Source of the DNA: Thamnidium elegans
Lineage: Eukaryota; Mucoromycota; Mucoromycetes; Mucorales; Mucoraceae
Assembly: GCA_025201345.1 (NCBI GenBank)
Contig: JAIXMG010000003.1
Location: 186,001-250,000 of the forward strand
Direction of reading: 5' to 3'
Length of the DNA: 64,000 nucleotides
How positions within the stretch are numbered: the stretch's first letter is position 1; each line of letters opens with the position of its first letter. The notes beneath the pieces were generated by a model. The model searched no databases and was not told where the DNA came from. It was given only the letters and a program-made list of their open reading frames with translations. Shown in pieces: positions 10,322 through 21,005 of this stretch. Made by a program: the position numbers and the translations under genes.

Positions 10322-10722
10322 TAAATATATATATTGTGATTTCTGTAAGAAAGCATATAGTACCAAGAAATTCTATATACGACATGTAATTAAAATTCAT
10401 AAAATGACCCTACCTAAAGATTACTCGGAACAGATCAATTCGGATCCAAGTAGTCGTTACTGTAAAGTGTGCGACGTCAGATATATAAAAAAGGATGATT
10501 TTATTTCTCATTTGAAAAAATATACATGATATAGCACCACTCCCTGGTTCTGGTTTGATACCAGACGTAAATGATCAAAATAATTATTGTATTGCATGCG
10601 AAAGAACGTTTTCCAATAGATATAAATATTTTGATCATCTGTTTGCCATCCATCTTGACGAAATACCAGAACTTTGTGAAGGAATAGATTGTAAGGGTCC
10701 TAGTGATACAACTCGGGATTAA
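10322..10722 (+). pseudogene. C2H2-type zinc-finger array, copy 1, one-base frameshift
   Basis: Three finger-like units read YCDFCKKAYSTKKFYIRH-IKIH, YCKVCDVRYIKKDDFISH and YCIACERTFSNRYKYFDH-FAIH, with linkers such as MTLPKDYSEQINSDP and LIPDVNDQNN. The spacing is C-x2-C-x12-H-x4-5-H, slightly different from the classical Krueppel finger. The second finger loses its last His to a one-base insertion in the A-run near 10521; removing that base in reading continues HLKKIH-DIAPL. Upstream of 10322 there is an in-frame stop and no usable ATG. The same family recurs at 11240-11925. The product, if ever made, would be a nucleic-acid-binding protein; linkage to the neighbouring transposon is possible but unproven. 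Confidence 0.6.
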
Positions 10723-11239
10723 TTTAGAAGTGTAGATTTTGGGGAAAATATTATTATAAAACACGAAGTCAATAATAATAAATAGGAAAGTTTAAGTGAG
10801 CACCAGACTATATATTTGTCAACTTAGTTATGTAGATTATTTATTAGTTTATTCGAAATGGTATTAGACGTCTTGTCTTCACTAAGGGACTATCAAGCGA
10901 TGTTATTTAAAACAAGGGGATAATCAAACAAAATGATAGAGAGAGGGTAATACAATAAAATCGTATAAAGTAAAGTTTATTTAAAATAATAGTTTTGGAC
11001 CGTTCGAATAGTATATCAGCAATGAATCTTTAGAAAGGTAACTAGGAAATGTAATTGAATACAGATGGTAGCTATACAGTGAAAGATAAGAAAGGGATAT
11101 ATAAAGACAAACAAGTGAACACTAAGATATTTTACGTCTACGTTGCTTTTATTAAAGAAAGAAAAAAGAACGGTATTTATACTTTTGCCAGAAGTTGGTG
11201 TTACCCTAGACATAATTTGGGTGTAACACCAGTAAGCAA

Positions 11240-11925
11240 GGCTTGACACGGAAGAGATATTGTGCGGATTGCCAAAAAATATTTCTGTCGAAATGTTCAC
11301 ATCAAATTCATATGAATAAAGTCCACAATATCCAGCCACCCAAATCATTGCCAAGTGCTGCCGATCCGGAGGTTAACAACCTAGATAACTGTTGCACTTC
11401 GTGTAATAGAACGTATTCTTGTAAGCAAGGTTATCAAAACCATCTAGTTAGAGTACATAATTTGATTATATCTTCTAAACCTGTGAGAGGTATTGTAGCT
11501 GGAAATATAGCACCTATTATGGACATTAAAAAAAGGTATTGTAATGCCTGTGGTAGAAGATATCAAACATCGGGTTCCTTTCGACGCCATATGTCTAAAT
11601 TTCACAATATAGAACCTCCCTAAGTAGAGCGTTGTCATGTCATGTCAATCGAAATGAAATACCGGCTATCGACGAAATAAGCAAACATTGCACGACCTGT
11701 GACAAAATATACAAAAATAGAGCAACATATAAAATGCATCTGTATAAAATACATGGTATCGCACTACCTAGACTAATGGATAAAACACTGCCGCTTAATC
11801 CCGATGTTATTCCTGACATTAATGATAAAAATAATTATTGTAGCTCTTGTGAAAGAACTTACGCACATAAATATAAGTATAAGTATCACTTGGCCAAAAT
11901 CCATAAAATGAGAAGTAGAGATTAA
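11240..11925 (+). pseudogene. C2H2-type zinc-finger array, copy 2, frameshifted
   Basis: Five finger-like units in two frames: YCADCQKIFLSKCSHQIHMN, CCTSCNRTYSCKQGYQNHLV, YCNACGRRYQTSGSFRRHMS, then after a frameshift near 11615-11622 HCTTCDKIYKNRATYKMHLY and YCSSCERTYAHKYKYKYHLA. Linkers are short and Pro/Ile-rich, each usually followed by HNI, HNL or HKM. The first frame has no in-frame ATG before the first finger, so the start is lost or on an unseen upstream exon; the shift to the second frame needs a one-base indel. The repeat units resemble copy 1 at 10322-10722, which suggests local duplication followed by decay of both copies. Confidence 0.6.
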
Positions 11926-13821
11926 ACAAGTAAAAGTTACATATTTGATTAATACAAACAAACTAACTATATTTTTGATTAACTGATCCTGGCTTGAATA
12001 AATATACTTTTTTATAAATAAAATGAATATTTAAAAACAATCGAAAGAGTCGTACATACACCTCAACGAAGATCCTATTCAAAAAGCGAACATGTTATTC
12101 AGCCGTAAACTAACTTTTTTCGCCTTAATAAACTAAATCAGTGTATTTCTCTAAATGTAAAAATCTATATTCTTTTACTTTATCGCTGTTAATTACCCTT
12201 ACAAAATAAAAGGAGAGTACCACACCTGTTGCTTAAAAAAAAAAAAAAAGTTATAAGTCGATGAAGTAAGACTTTTAGAGAGCTTGGAAGTAGCGTTACG
12301 TAAGAATATAATATAATTTTTAATTTTATTTAAATATACAGAAAAAGTAATATTTTGGGTACGGTTGCATTAAAAACGCACGATATACATACACTATCAG
12401 CGTGAAAAAAATTATTATGTATGAAATCTAATACAGTAGTTAACAACAAAAAAGTATAATAAAAAACTTTATTATTATTTATCTAAAAGTAATTGTTCCT
12501 TGTACTAACAGAACAAACGTCAAGATACTTTCGGGTTAAGAAAAAAAAAAAGGCATTGAGAAACAGGTATTAAATTGCCGCGAGTTACTAATTTCACTGA
12601 CTCGTAAAAGAACAGGTTTAGCTTTCGCTTGACTACGTAAACCGTGTTTAGAAAGTACTTTTTTTTTTATCTTTAACTTAATACACAATCTTGGTTTATT
12701 ATAATTCTTATGGCGTATGTTAATTTTTCAAATACGATATGTAAAAAAAAAAGGGGGGGGGGGAGGGGGATTGCAATTATATGAAACATTAGTGGGTGTA
12801 AAATGCAGTACATAAAGACGCGTTAAGAGTGTAATGACGAAAAGAGCTTCCATATTTTCTGTCGGCGCTAGTTAGTCTTCTAAAGGAAAAGTGTATATGT
12901 AAAAGGATAACGCTAAATTAAATTTAATTTTACAAAAATATAAACTCTCGTAACCCGTATTTCTTTATATCACCTTAATTACTGGAAGGTCAAGAAAATC
13001 CTTACAAGCGAAAAAATTATTATCGGTCTCGAATATGTACCGGAGAGAAATGCGCGAAACCCTGATGTTTCCGCTTCCGGTTTTAACATTACAGAAAATT
13101 ATTGGGGGAGGATCTTTTTTAATAGATGGTTTATGCCCCTCCCCCCCTCCCCCGCACACGCGCACAGGTCCATGACACGCACAGTCAAGACTTTTTCCCT
13201 GGGGAGCACATCATTAGGAAACTACCAAATTGGTTATTTTTCTAGGCATTCTACAGACGCTTTACAAAGTAAAATCAAAATAAATAGTAATTAGAACTCC
13301 CATAAATAAAATAAAAATCATGTTTGTTAATTGTTTGTAAAATGATATTAAAAAAAGAAGATCGGTGGCACAACACAATGGCATCATTTTTTTGTTTTTG
13401 TTTCGTGTGTGGTGAAGAAAATGATACCATAAAGAGAGGGGTACCTCTTGTATATTGCAAATTTATGTCACTTGATCAATGATTAAACTGCATTTATTGT
13501 AACTCAAAATGATTTATTATGAATTTGCTGATCTCGGTAAATTCAAAACAACTTGGGGCGGAACAGAAAAAAATAAATCTTGCACCGTAATGCATCTTGA
13601 TTGAATGAGTTTTTCACTGTTACACCATTTTATTGACACTTAGGTCGTCAATTATTATTTTTTAAAGTTAATGATCTTAAACTGATTATACTGATAACTA
13701 ATGCTCCTTGAAAAAAAAAAGAGAGAAAGTGTATAAAAATGAGGTCAGAAACAAATTATTTTTTTCTTCTTTACTTTTACAAATCTTGAGCAGGTTCTCT
13801 CTACTACATAAAACAAAAACT
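11926..13821 (+). other. long intergenic region, no gene seen
   Basis: About 1.9 kb with homopolymer runs only: G-rich tract near 12752-12769, C-rich tract near 13136-13151, and several A and T runs. Reading frames here are short and lack protein-like composition. A TATA-like GTATAAAAATG near 13731 probably belongs to the secreted-protein gene that starts at 13822. Confidence 0.5.
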
Positions 13822-14548
13822 ATGAAATCAACAATTATTTTAGCCATTGCCTTCCTTTGCATGCTGGTGAATGCAAAGCCCTTAAACAGAAGATCCATCA
13901 AAGCTTGTTACAAAAACGCAAGATTGACACAATACTGGATCCCTAAAGAAGGTGATAAAGATATGTTGAATGACGGTAAAGTAGTTACGTTAAGCGGCAG
14001 CAAGACATCTTCATTAAAGACAACAAGTGGATCTACTATTGCTAAAGTATCCAAGACAACTTATGAGGTAATAAAACAGAACAAAACAGGCAAAAAAAAC
14101 GAAAACTAACTATATCTCATAGAAATTTCAAATGGAAGGTACTGGTTTACTTCAAAATGGTGTCATGGTGAACTTGGATTCTGACAAAGATACGTTTTTA
14201 AAAGTTGATCGTGATGAAAGTCCCTACGGGTTAGGAAGCACTGACAACAACCATTTATCGCCTTGGGTGAGCGTTGCCTCGAACGACATGAAGCACGGGT
14301 CCAAACTGTTTATCAAGGAATTAAAAGGCGTCAAATTGCCTGATGGCAAGGTCCACAACGGCTGTGTACGTGTGGACGATGAAGGTTGGAGCTTCAGCGG
14401 CTGTCAAATCGATTTCTTTGTGCTTCAATACTCTGCTTACCAAAAGTTACAAGATATTTTACCTGAACATGTTACCGTGACTGAGGACTCGAGTTGTAAA
14501 ATATTAAATTATGTTACTGCTGCTGTAAAGAAATGGGCAGTGATTTAA
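13822..14548 (+). CDS. secreted 3D-domain (double-psi beta-barrel) protein
   Basis: Two exons, 13822-14067 and 14123-14548, joined in phase to give 223 residues. The N-terminus is a clear signal peptide (MKSTIILAIAFLCMLVNA, cleavage likely after NAKP or near residue 19) followed by a basic stretch, PLNRRS. The mature part reads RLTQYWIPKEGDKDM, KTTYEKFQMEGTGLLQNG, then WVSVASNDMKHGSKLFIKEL and HNGCVRVDDEGWSFSGCQID. The last block is the core of the 3D fold (PF06725-like: exposed G-S-K-L-F-I strand, V-D-D-x-G, G-x-Q-I-D-F), related to MltA and RlpA barrels. Bacterial relatives act on cell-wall glycans; fungal members are secreted proteins of uncertain activity, so a role at the wall is an inference. 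ATG 13822 is preferred because it starts exactly at the signal peptide. Confidence 0.85.
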
Positions 14549-14709
14549 AATAAATAAATAAGTGTATTTTTTTTATGTATGAACTTTTGAGTTTTTTTTT
14601 TAAAAAAAAAGAGAGGTTTTTAATAATATATATAGACTTGGATATATATGAGAAAGAGAGTGTGTGTGCAAAATATATATACAATATTTAAAAATTAAAA
14701 GGTACAAAT

Positions 14710-17139
14710 TTAAGAAAACGTATCATGGTCTTCATCGTCATCATATACAACGTCAGATAAAGGAGATGGAGGTATATAATTCAAATCTTCCGGATCGTCT
14801 TGGATTTGATAAACTGGAGTGGATGGTGGTTCTTCTAGTTTAGTTTGTGGTGGGAATGGTTGAGGAGATAATTTCTTGACTGGCGAATTTGATTTTTTGG
14901 CTTTCCTTGATTTTTTACTGTTTACTGCCATCTTTTTCTTTTTGATCTTACGGTTTGGCCATTCTTGTTTAAAGATGGTAAAGTGTCGTTCGCACCGAGG
15001 ACACCGTTTGGGTCTCCAGTCCGTAAAGATTGCGCTGGGACTCCAGGTCCATGTCGCCAGCTCGTTAGTGATGGACATGTCTGCACCTACCTGTTCCGAA
15101 ATATCCTGTTTTTTTAAAGGTCGCGTACAAGCAATACAGGTTAAATCTTGGATGGGTGTAGGTGTGACGGTTTTAGTCTGTTTTTTAACTGTTGATTTTG
15201 TCGGTATAACCTCTTCCTCCTCTTCATCCTCACTGGACCATGAACTACTGACGGACGAAAGATCAGACACATCATCGAAAAAATCATCCAATGCTCTACT
15301 CTCTTCATCATACTCATCTTGCTGCTTATTAAATAACCCATCGTCCATCTCTCGTCGCCAGCAACGATCCTCATTTTTTGTTATTAACCTAGGTGATAGA
15401 CTCACTGCCGAATCCGCTTTTGAATCACTTGTGGGTGATGCAGGTAGTACAGTCTTTTGCTGTTGTAATAAAACTCTACTCGCTGCATCACGATGAATAT
15501 CTGGATTCACAACCACTGTAATTTGTTGATCTTGTAATAATTTCTTTTTAGCTGCAGCTGCTGCCGCAGCAGCTTTTTTCTCCTGTACGTTTAAATATTC
15601 GGCATCCATCACTGCATCAACCAATAAATCCAATAAGGGACAATCAGATACTCTGCGTTCCTCCACTGCTGCAGATTCTTCCTCTTCATCACTACCGCAT
15701 AAAAATCCAATTGTCATTACTTTTAATCTGGACATTCTTTCTGATGTAGGTGAGACGGGTGTTGCTGGTGGTAGTGGGTTGATGATGGGTTCTTCTTCTT
15801 TAATTGAAACCGGCGGAGTAGGTGATTGTTCTATATCAGACATCATTTGCAGCTGTTTTTCCTCTTGGCCTATTAAATCTTCTAATGAATCAAGAGAAGC
15901 TCTTTTTGATTTGCGTGGTGAAGGTGTTTGAGAATAATCTAATAAAATCATTCGATAAGTTAATATATATATATATATACCTCTTTTGTTATACAAACCT
16001 TCGTGTAAGGCCGGCTTTCGTTTCCGCGTACTACGCCTGGTACCACATAAATCATCTTCTTTATAATCGATTGGTGTATTTTCTTTTGTTTCAAGTGGGG
16101 CAAAAAAACCCATACTTTGCCTTAAAAAAAAAATTTAAATAGCTACTCTCACAAATAATGAGAAGAAAAAAAAACTTACTTTTCACATGTAATACATCTA
16201 CATTCACAATTATTTTCTCCAAAATAATGTTTACCATAATAAACCGTAATCTCTTCACCCAATTTAATTTCTTTTACCACTTTAAACGTAATTGAATTTT
16301 GACCAAGTGATATAAACTATAAACAGAAAAAAAAAAAAAAAAAAAAGGTTAAATTTTTAGCTCTTGACCAGTTAAAATTTTTTTTTCTTTCTTTTTACCC
16401 TGCAATTTGAATCACAATCATGGTTTGCAAAACGAGCAGGACCTAAAAAGAGACAACTACAGTTTTTACGAGTAGACCACATGACACTAAAATCGCGATT
16501 CCCCTTCTTTAATTCAGCATCGTCTTTTGGATCCAAACAAGCTATCATGCCTGTTAACAGCCGCATTTCGTCACCCACATGCCAGTCTTTTGTTGCAACT
16601 AAACACGCCTCTACTCTTCTCCCACTACCGCAGTACCTTCTTGTATCTCCTACTTCATAACCGGCATTGGGCATGTACCTTTTATCACAAGAGAAAATTA
16701 TTATTTTACTTCCCATTAGAAACAATCTATCGACTTACATGTAAAGATAGCGTTTCATATGTTGAATGAATTCTTGAATTTGCTTTTGATTCTTGACAGC
16801 CAAATAATGTTTAAAATAATCCATACTAAAAAAAAAAATAAAAAAATAAAAAAAATGATGTGAGTATGATGCTATATTTTGTGTGTTTGTGTATGTGTGT
16901 GGGACGTACGCTAATAATTCATTCACAGCATCCATAGGTCTTGCATTTTCCAGTATATTTCTTTGTATAATATCAAGTATCTTTTGATTAGGCACTCGAG
17001 GTCTTCGATGATCATTGTTCATTTTAATTGTGTTGAACCAAAGAAACAAGTTGTCTAGAAAAATATCTGTAAACAGATCATCATATCTAGACAAGACCTT
17101 GAAATCCATTAAATTATTTTGTTGTTGAATTACTTGCAT
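14710..17139 (-). CDS. SET9: histone H4 lysine-20 methyltransferase, Set9/Suv4-20 family
   Basis: Six exons: 17139-16910, 16825-16739, 16678-16399, 16316-16180, 16120-15981 and 15938-14710; all junctions keep phase and give 700 residues. The N-terminal helical part (about 1-105, ending RYLYMYMPNAG) is typical of the family. The SET domain spans about 105-245: YEVGDTRRYCGSGRRVEACL, DEMRLLTGMIACL, GPARFANHDCDSNC with the NHxC SAM-binding core, GEEITVYYGKHYFGENNC, and a post-SET CECRCITC zinc cluster. The tail of about 440 residues is acidic and disordered but carries two CxxC pairs (CIACTRPL, then CPRCERHF) that may form another zinc site. The enzyme methylates H4K20 in chromatin; in fission yeast this marks DNA damage for Crb2. 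All core residues are present. A 346-bp intergenic separates it from a divergent gene. Confidence 0.93.
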
Positions 17140-17485
17140 TTTTTTTTTTTTACTTTTTTTTTTTTTACTTGTTTTAAAAAAAAATTGACAGTATTTAACT
17201 GTCCATGAACATAATTAAAAAGAAAAAGAAAAAAAGAGGAAAAAGAGGATCCCAAGAAAAAAGAAAAACGTAAAAAAAGAAAAATAAAGTGGCGATTTAA
17301 AAAAAAAAAAAATGTCGAAGAATGACATCATTCTTTTTTTATCAAAAAGATGTTGAATCACGTTACCTCTAAACAGCTTTTAACTTGTTTGCATCTGCTG
17401 ACCACAACATCTCTAATATTTATAATGTATCTCGTTCCTTTTTTTTCTTTTTTTTTCTCTTTTTCTTTACGCACACACACACAAA
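17140..17485. promoter_or_regulatory. divergent promoter between SET9 and the HutD-AstE gene
   Basis: The start codons of the two genes face away from each other across 346 bp, so both promoters must lie here. The stretch is rich in A- and T-runs, with pyrimidine-rich sequence (TTTTTTTCTTTTTTTTCTC) just before the plus-strand ATG. No specific factor site was recognised. Confidence 0.5.
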
Positions 17486-19117
17486 ATGTCTAGAGCTGTG
17501 GAGGAAGAAGTTCCTAAAGGATCGATCCTGCAAGTCGATTCTCCTGAACCTGCTTTACTTCGAGTAGAAACACTTGATCCAACGTAAGATAACACTATAC
17601 TACGCGTAAATACATAAACTAATAATTTTTGCAGCCGAGATTATCAAACACAATCCTGGAAAAACGGTCTTGGAAAGACGTCTCAAATATCCATTTACCC
17701 CGCCTGCAAAGACTTTAGACAAGAAGGCTTCTTTTGGCGCCTATCTGAAAACGAAATTGATGCTGATTTTAACTTTCCCATCCTACTGGGTTATGAATGG
17801 TAAGTGCACGCACACACAAGGAGGTATTTAAAACTCACGAAAAAAAAAACCAGCACAAATATCATTTTACCAAATTCCAATCCTCGTAAATCTATTATCC
17901 ATCTAAACCATCGTGGCGAAGAAGCTTCTACTACCATCAAACCCTTATTCCCCTACTCCTGGAACAGCGAATGGTAAAAAGTATATATATATATATTTCT
18001 TTAAAAAAAACACACATTTTATTTATACACAAAAAAAACAGGATGACGAGCTGTAAGGTAACCAATGCGCCTGTGACAAGCCTCCAGTTCCTGATTAAAC
18101 GCGAGCTCGGCACCGCTCAATTCTCAGTGGACAAGGTCTCTAACGAAAGCAACGAGACTGGCCGAAAGCTAATCCTCAGTGCCTTTTATTTAGTATACGT
18201 GGTCGACGGCAACGTCCGTATCGGTGTGGACGAGAACAGTCCTCAGGGGTACAATGGCGTCTTGACGGCTGGACAGACCCTTTACATTGAGCGTGACGAA
18301 GATGCGAGTCCTACCAGTATGCTGATACAAGCATCTGATATTACAGGTGCTGTTGGTAACCGTGACCTTGGTAACTTAACTTTTAAATATATGTTGGGTT
18401 ACCAAAAGATGACTAATTTTTTTTTTTTTTAGATGCTACGGTGGTAACGATTCAAGTTACTGAAATTAAACCCAAAGGCGCTCCTTCTACTATCGGCACC
18501 ACGTTATCTGACTACTTTGCTATACAAACCAGCCACCACTCAGCTGCCAACACACCTTCTGCACCAGTCACCTCGTACCCTTCGACACCCAGTGCAGGTC
18601 TAGCCACGATCCAACCCGACGAAGACTCATCTGCAAGCCGTCGCCGTGACCCTCGACGAAAAGGCTCACTCGTTGTATATGACGACCAGCCGTACTGGAA
18701 CCTTCCACAAAATTCAGCACAGCGTATGGCCGCTCAAGAGGCCAATGCATCCGCATCCTCCATTCCTGTGTCCTCCGACGACATTGGAGGCGAACTAGCC
18801 ACTTCTTTAAAAAAGACAGAGCCGCCAGTGAAAGAAAGACGCAGCAGTGTATCCTTGGGCGGAAAGATGGAATCCAGTCAGATCTACGAACCTCCTACGT
18901 TCGATTTCTTGAACCAGGATACAGATGTGCCTCCACCTGTCGTACGTGATCGGTTGGTGGTGGAGGATTTCCCCAAGCACAGTATTAGTACAGCTTGGAT
19001 TAAGATGGTCAAGCAAGGTTTAAGTGAATGGCTGAGATTGCCTGTCATTGTTTGCAGAGGAACTGAAGACGGGTAATAAGGGCTGAGTTAGAAGGTTTTG
19101 TTTTTATATGAAACTAA

Positions 19118-19149
<32 letters not shown>

Positions 19150-19803
19150 GGCCGGTGGTAGGTATCACTGCTGCTGTTCATGGAAACGAGCTAAACGGCG
19201 TTCCGTGTATTCACCGGTAAATAATGAGTGCTTACACTTTATAGGAAAAACTAACACATGTACAATAGAGTCGTATCTCAAATCGATGTCAATAAACTTC
19301 ACGGTACTGTTGTTGCAGTTCCTTGCGTCAACGTGTCAGGGTACTTGAAGTTTATGCGAGAGTTTGCAGACGGACGGGATTTGAACCGTTACTTTCCCGG
19401 TCGAGAAGACGGGTTTGCGTCACAGGTGTACTGTTACCAATTGATGAAGAAGGTTATTTCGCAGTTTAATTATCTGATTGATTTGCATACGGCTAGTTTT
19501 GGCCGAGTGAATTCGTACTATGTTCGCGCCGACATGGTAAAAAGTACATATAAATAAGGAATAATGACAAGCATTAATAATAAATAATTAGAATGATCCC
19601 GTTTCTGCTACAATGGCTAGATTGCAACAGCCTCAGATTGTGTTGCATAATTCTGGACAAGATGGTACCCTTCGATCTGCCGCTTCAGCTCGAGGCATTC
19701 GCGCCATCACGGTTGAAATTGGTAACCCACAGCTATTTCAAAGCCAGTATGTCCAAGTAAGTTTACTCTTTCAGACTATCGTCTCACTTTTTTTTGACAA
19801 GAG

Positions 19804-19840
<37 letters not shown>

Positions 19841-20334
19841 TGGTCGTACATTGGCGTCATGCGTATTTTAGATCATTTGGAAATGTATACATTGGATTAT
19901 CAATCCAGTGTGCAAGATATAGTTGCGCTAGGTCCACCTAGTACCATTCTTTGCTCCAAAGGGTTCTGGGTGAGTTGCGCATATAGATTTTATATGTTTA
20001 GATAAACTAACAAACAAACAAACAGATTTATACAAAGACAGGGGGTGTATTAGAAGTGTATCCTGGTGTAAACACGATTATTAAAAAGGGTGATATTATT
20101 GCTCGTATTAAGAACATTTTTGGAAATGTTGTAGATGAATATTATGCACCTTGCAGTGGCATTGTAAGAAATTCTATTGTTTTTATTTATTTTTTGCCAA
20201 GATACTAATTTTGTATCTAGGTAATCGGTAGAAGCTCAAATCCGGTAGCCATGTCAGGTGATCGAATAGTTCATTTAGGTGTAATCAAGAAAAAGAGTGA
20301 AAGCTTACCAAAAGAAGCAAAAGAGAATTATTAA
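17486..20334 (+). CDS. HutD/Ves-type cupin fused to a succinylglutamate desuccinylase/aspartoacylase (AstE/AspA, M14-like) domain
   Basis: Eleven exons: 17486-17583, 17635-17799, 17854-17973, 18042 to 18355 or 18370 (two equivalent donors), 18433-19072, 19151-19216, 19269-19536, 19592-19756, 19841-19969, 20026-20163 and 20221-20334. Every junction is phase-consistent, giving about 738-743 residues. Residues about 34-235 match HutD/Ves: [28 protein letters not shown], then the barrel end [13 protein letters not shown] and [12 protein letters not shown] disordered linker of about 180 residues follows. From about 400 the AstE fold begins: zinc motif [15 protein letters not shown] substrate-binding loop, LIDLHTAS with the third zinc His, AITVEIGNP with the catalytic Glu, and a lipoyl-like C-terminal barrel ([26 protein letters not shown]). 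All zinc and catalytic residues are present. The reaction is probably hydrolysis of an N-acylated amino acid; the substrate is unknown. HutD is linked to histidine degradation in bacteria. Confidence 0.85.
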
Positions 20335-20417
20335 ATAAATATTATTATTTTTTATTATGAAAGAGAAGTTATAGATATGCTTTAAATGAGATAAAATAGA
20401 GTGTACAAATGAATATA

Positions 20418-21005
20418 TTAAATGCGAATTCTATTGGAATTGAATACATGCGTAGAGTAAGAGTAAGCATTCGATTTATTAGGCTGATCTGTACCAGTCA
20501 AGCCTAAAAAAAGAGGAGATCTTAAATCCATTAAATTATTAGGTTGTTCTTCGGTACCATGGAAAGAAGAAGAAGCAGAAGAGTTACCAGATGGGGTATC
20601 ATCGAGAGAAGGCATAGGAGATAGTTCGATATGGTGTTTACGAGTCTTGTTACGTTCCTCAATTAAAATCTTGGCCTCAGCTTCATAATCCCTTGAAGGA
20701 TCAATAGGTTCAGGTTCGTCATAGATAATACCAATTTCTTCAAAAAAGAATGGGATACCATCCATACTTTGTATGTGGTTATTTTTATCTGTAATACATT
20801 CTTCTGGATTTAATGATAAGATGGTAGCGAGATTTTCTTGACATTCACTATCATCGATCCATGTATATATTTCTTCTTGTTGTTGATTATAGTAATCATC
20901 ATCATATTGATAGTCATCTTCTTCTGGTGTTAAACAAACGAATCCAGGAATACAGAATTCGTTATTATATTGTTCTTCGTTATTATTACTGTTGTTAAAA
21001 TTCAT
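20418..21005 (-). CDS. orphan acidic protein, 195 residues
   Basis: Single exon, ATG at 21005, stop at 20418-20420. The product is Asn/Asp/Glu-rich at the N-terminus (MNFNNSNNNEEQYNN) with a central acidic block (EEDDYQYDDDYYNQQQEE), then GIIYDEPEPIDPSRDYEAEA, a basic KTRKHHIELSP and a Ser-rich segment. There is no signal peptide or membrane segment. Short hydrophobic islands within acidic sequence (for example IPFFFEEIGIIYDEPEP) could bind partners. The reading frame is long and unbroken for this AT-rich DNA and starts right after an A-rich leader, which supports a real gene. I do not recognise a family. It converges with the HutD-AstE gene, with 83 bp between stops. Confidence 0.6.
   Translation of the reverse strand: MNFNNSNNNEEQYNNEFCIPGFVCLTPEEDDYQYDDDYYNQQQEEIYTWIDDSECQENLATILSLNPEECITDKNNHIQSMDGIPFFFEEIGIIYDEPEPIDPSRDYEAEAKILIEERNKTRKHHIELSPMPSLDDTPSGNSSASSSFHGTEEQPNNLMDLRSPLFLGLTGTDQPNKSNAYSYSTHVFNSNRIRI

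Noticed and set aside
12965..13165. Minus-strand ORF with a Gly/Pro/Arg-rich start
   Set aside because: Driven by a C-rich tract; no protein-like pattern and no support on either side.
14876..15496. 206-codon plus-strand ORF inside the SET9 last exon
   Set aside because: Antisense to the disordered SET9 tail; the sense strand has Pro/Ser/Glu-rich sequence that leaves the opposite frame open by chance.
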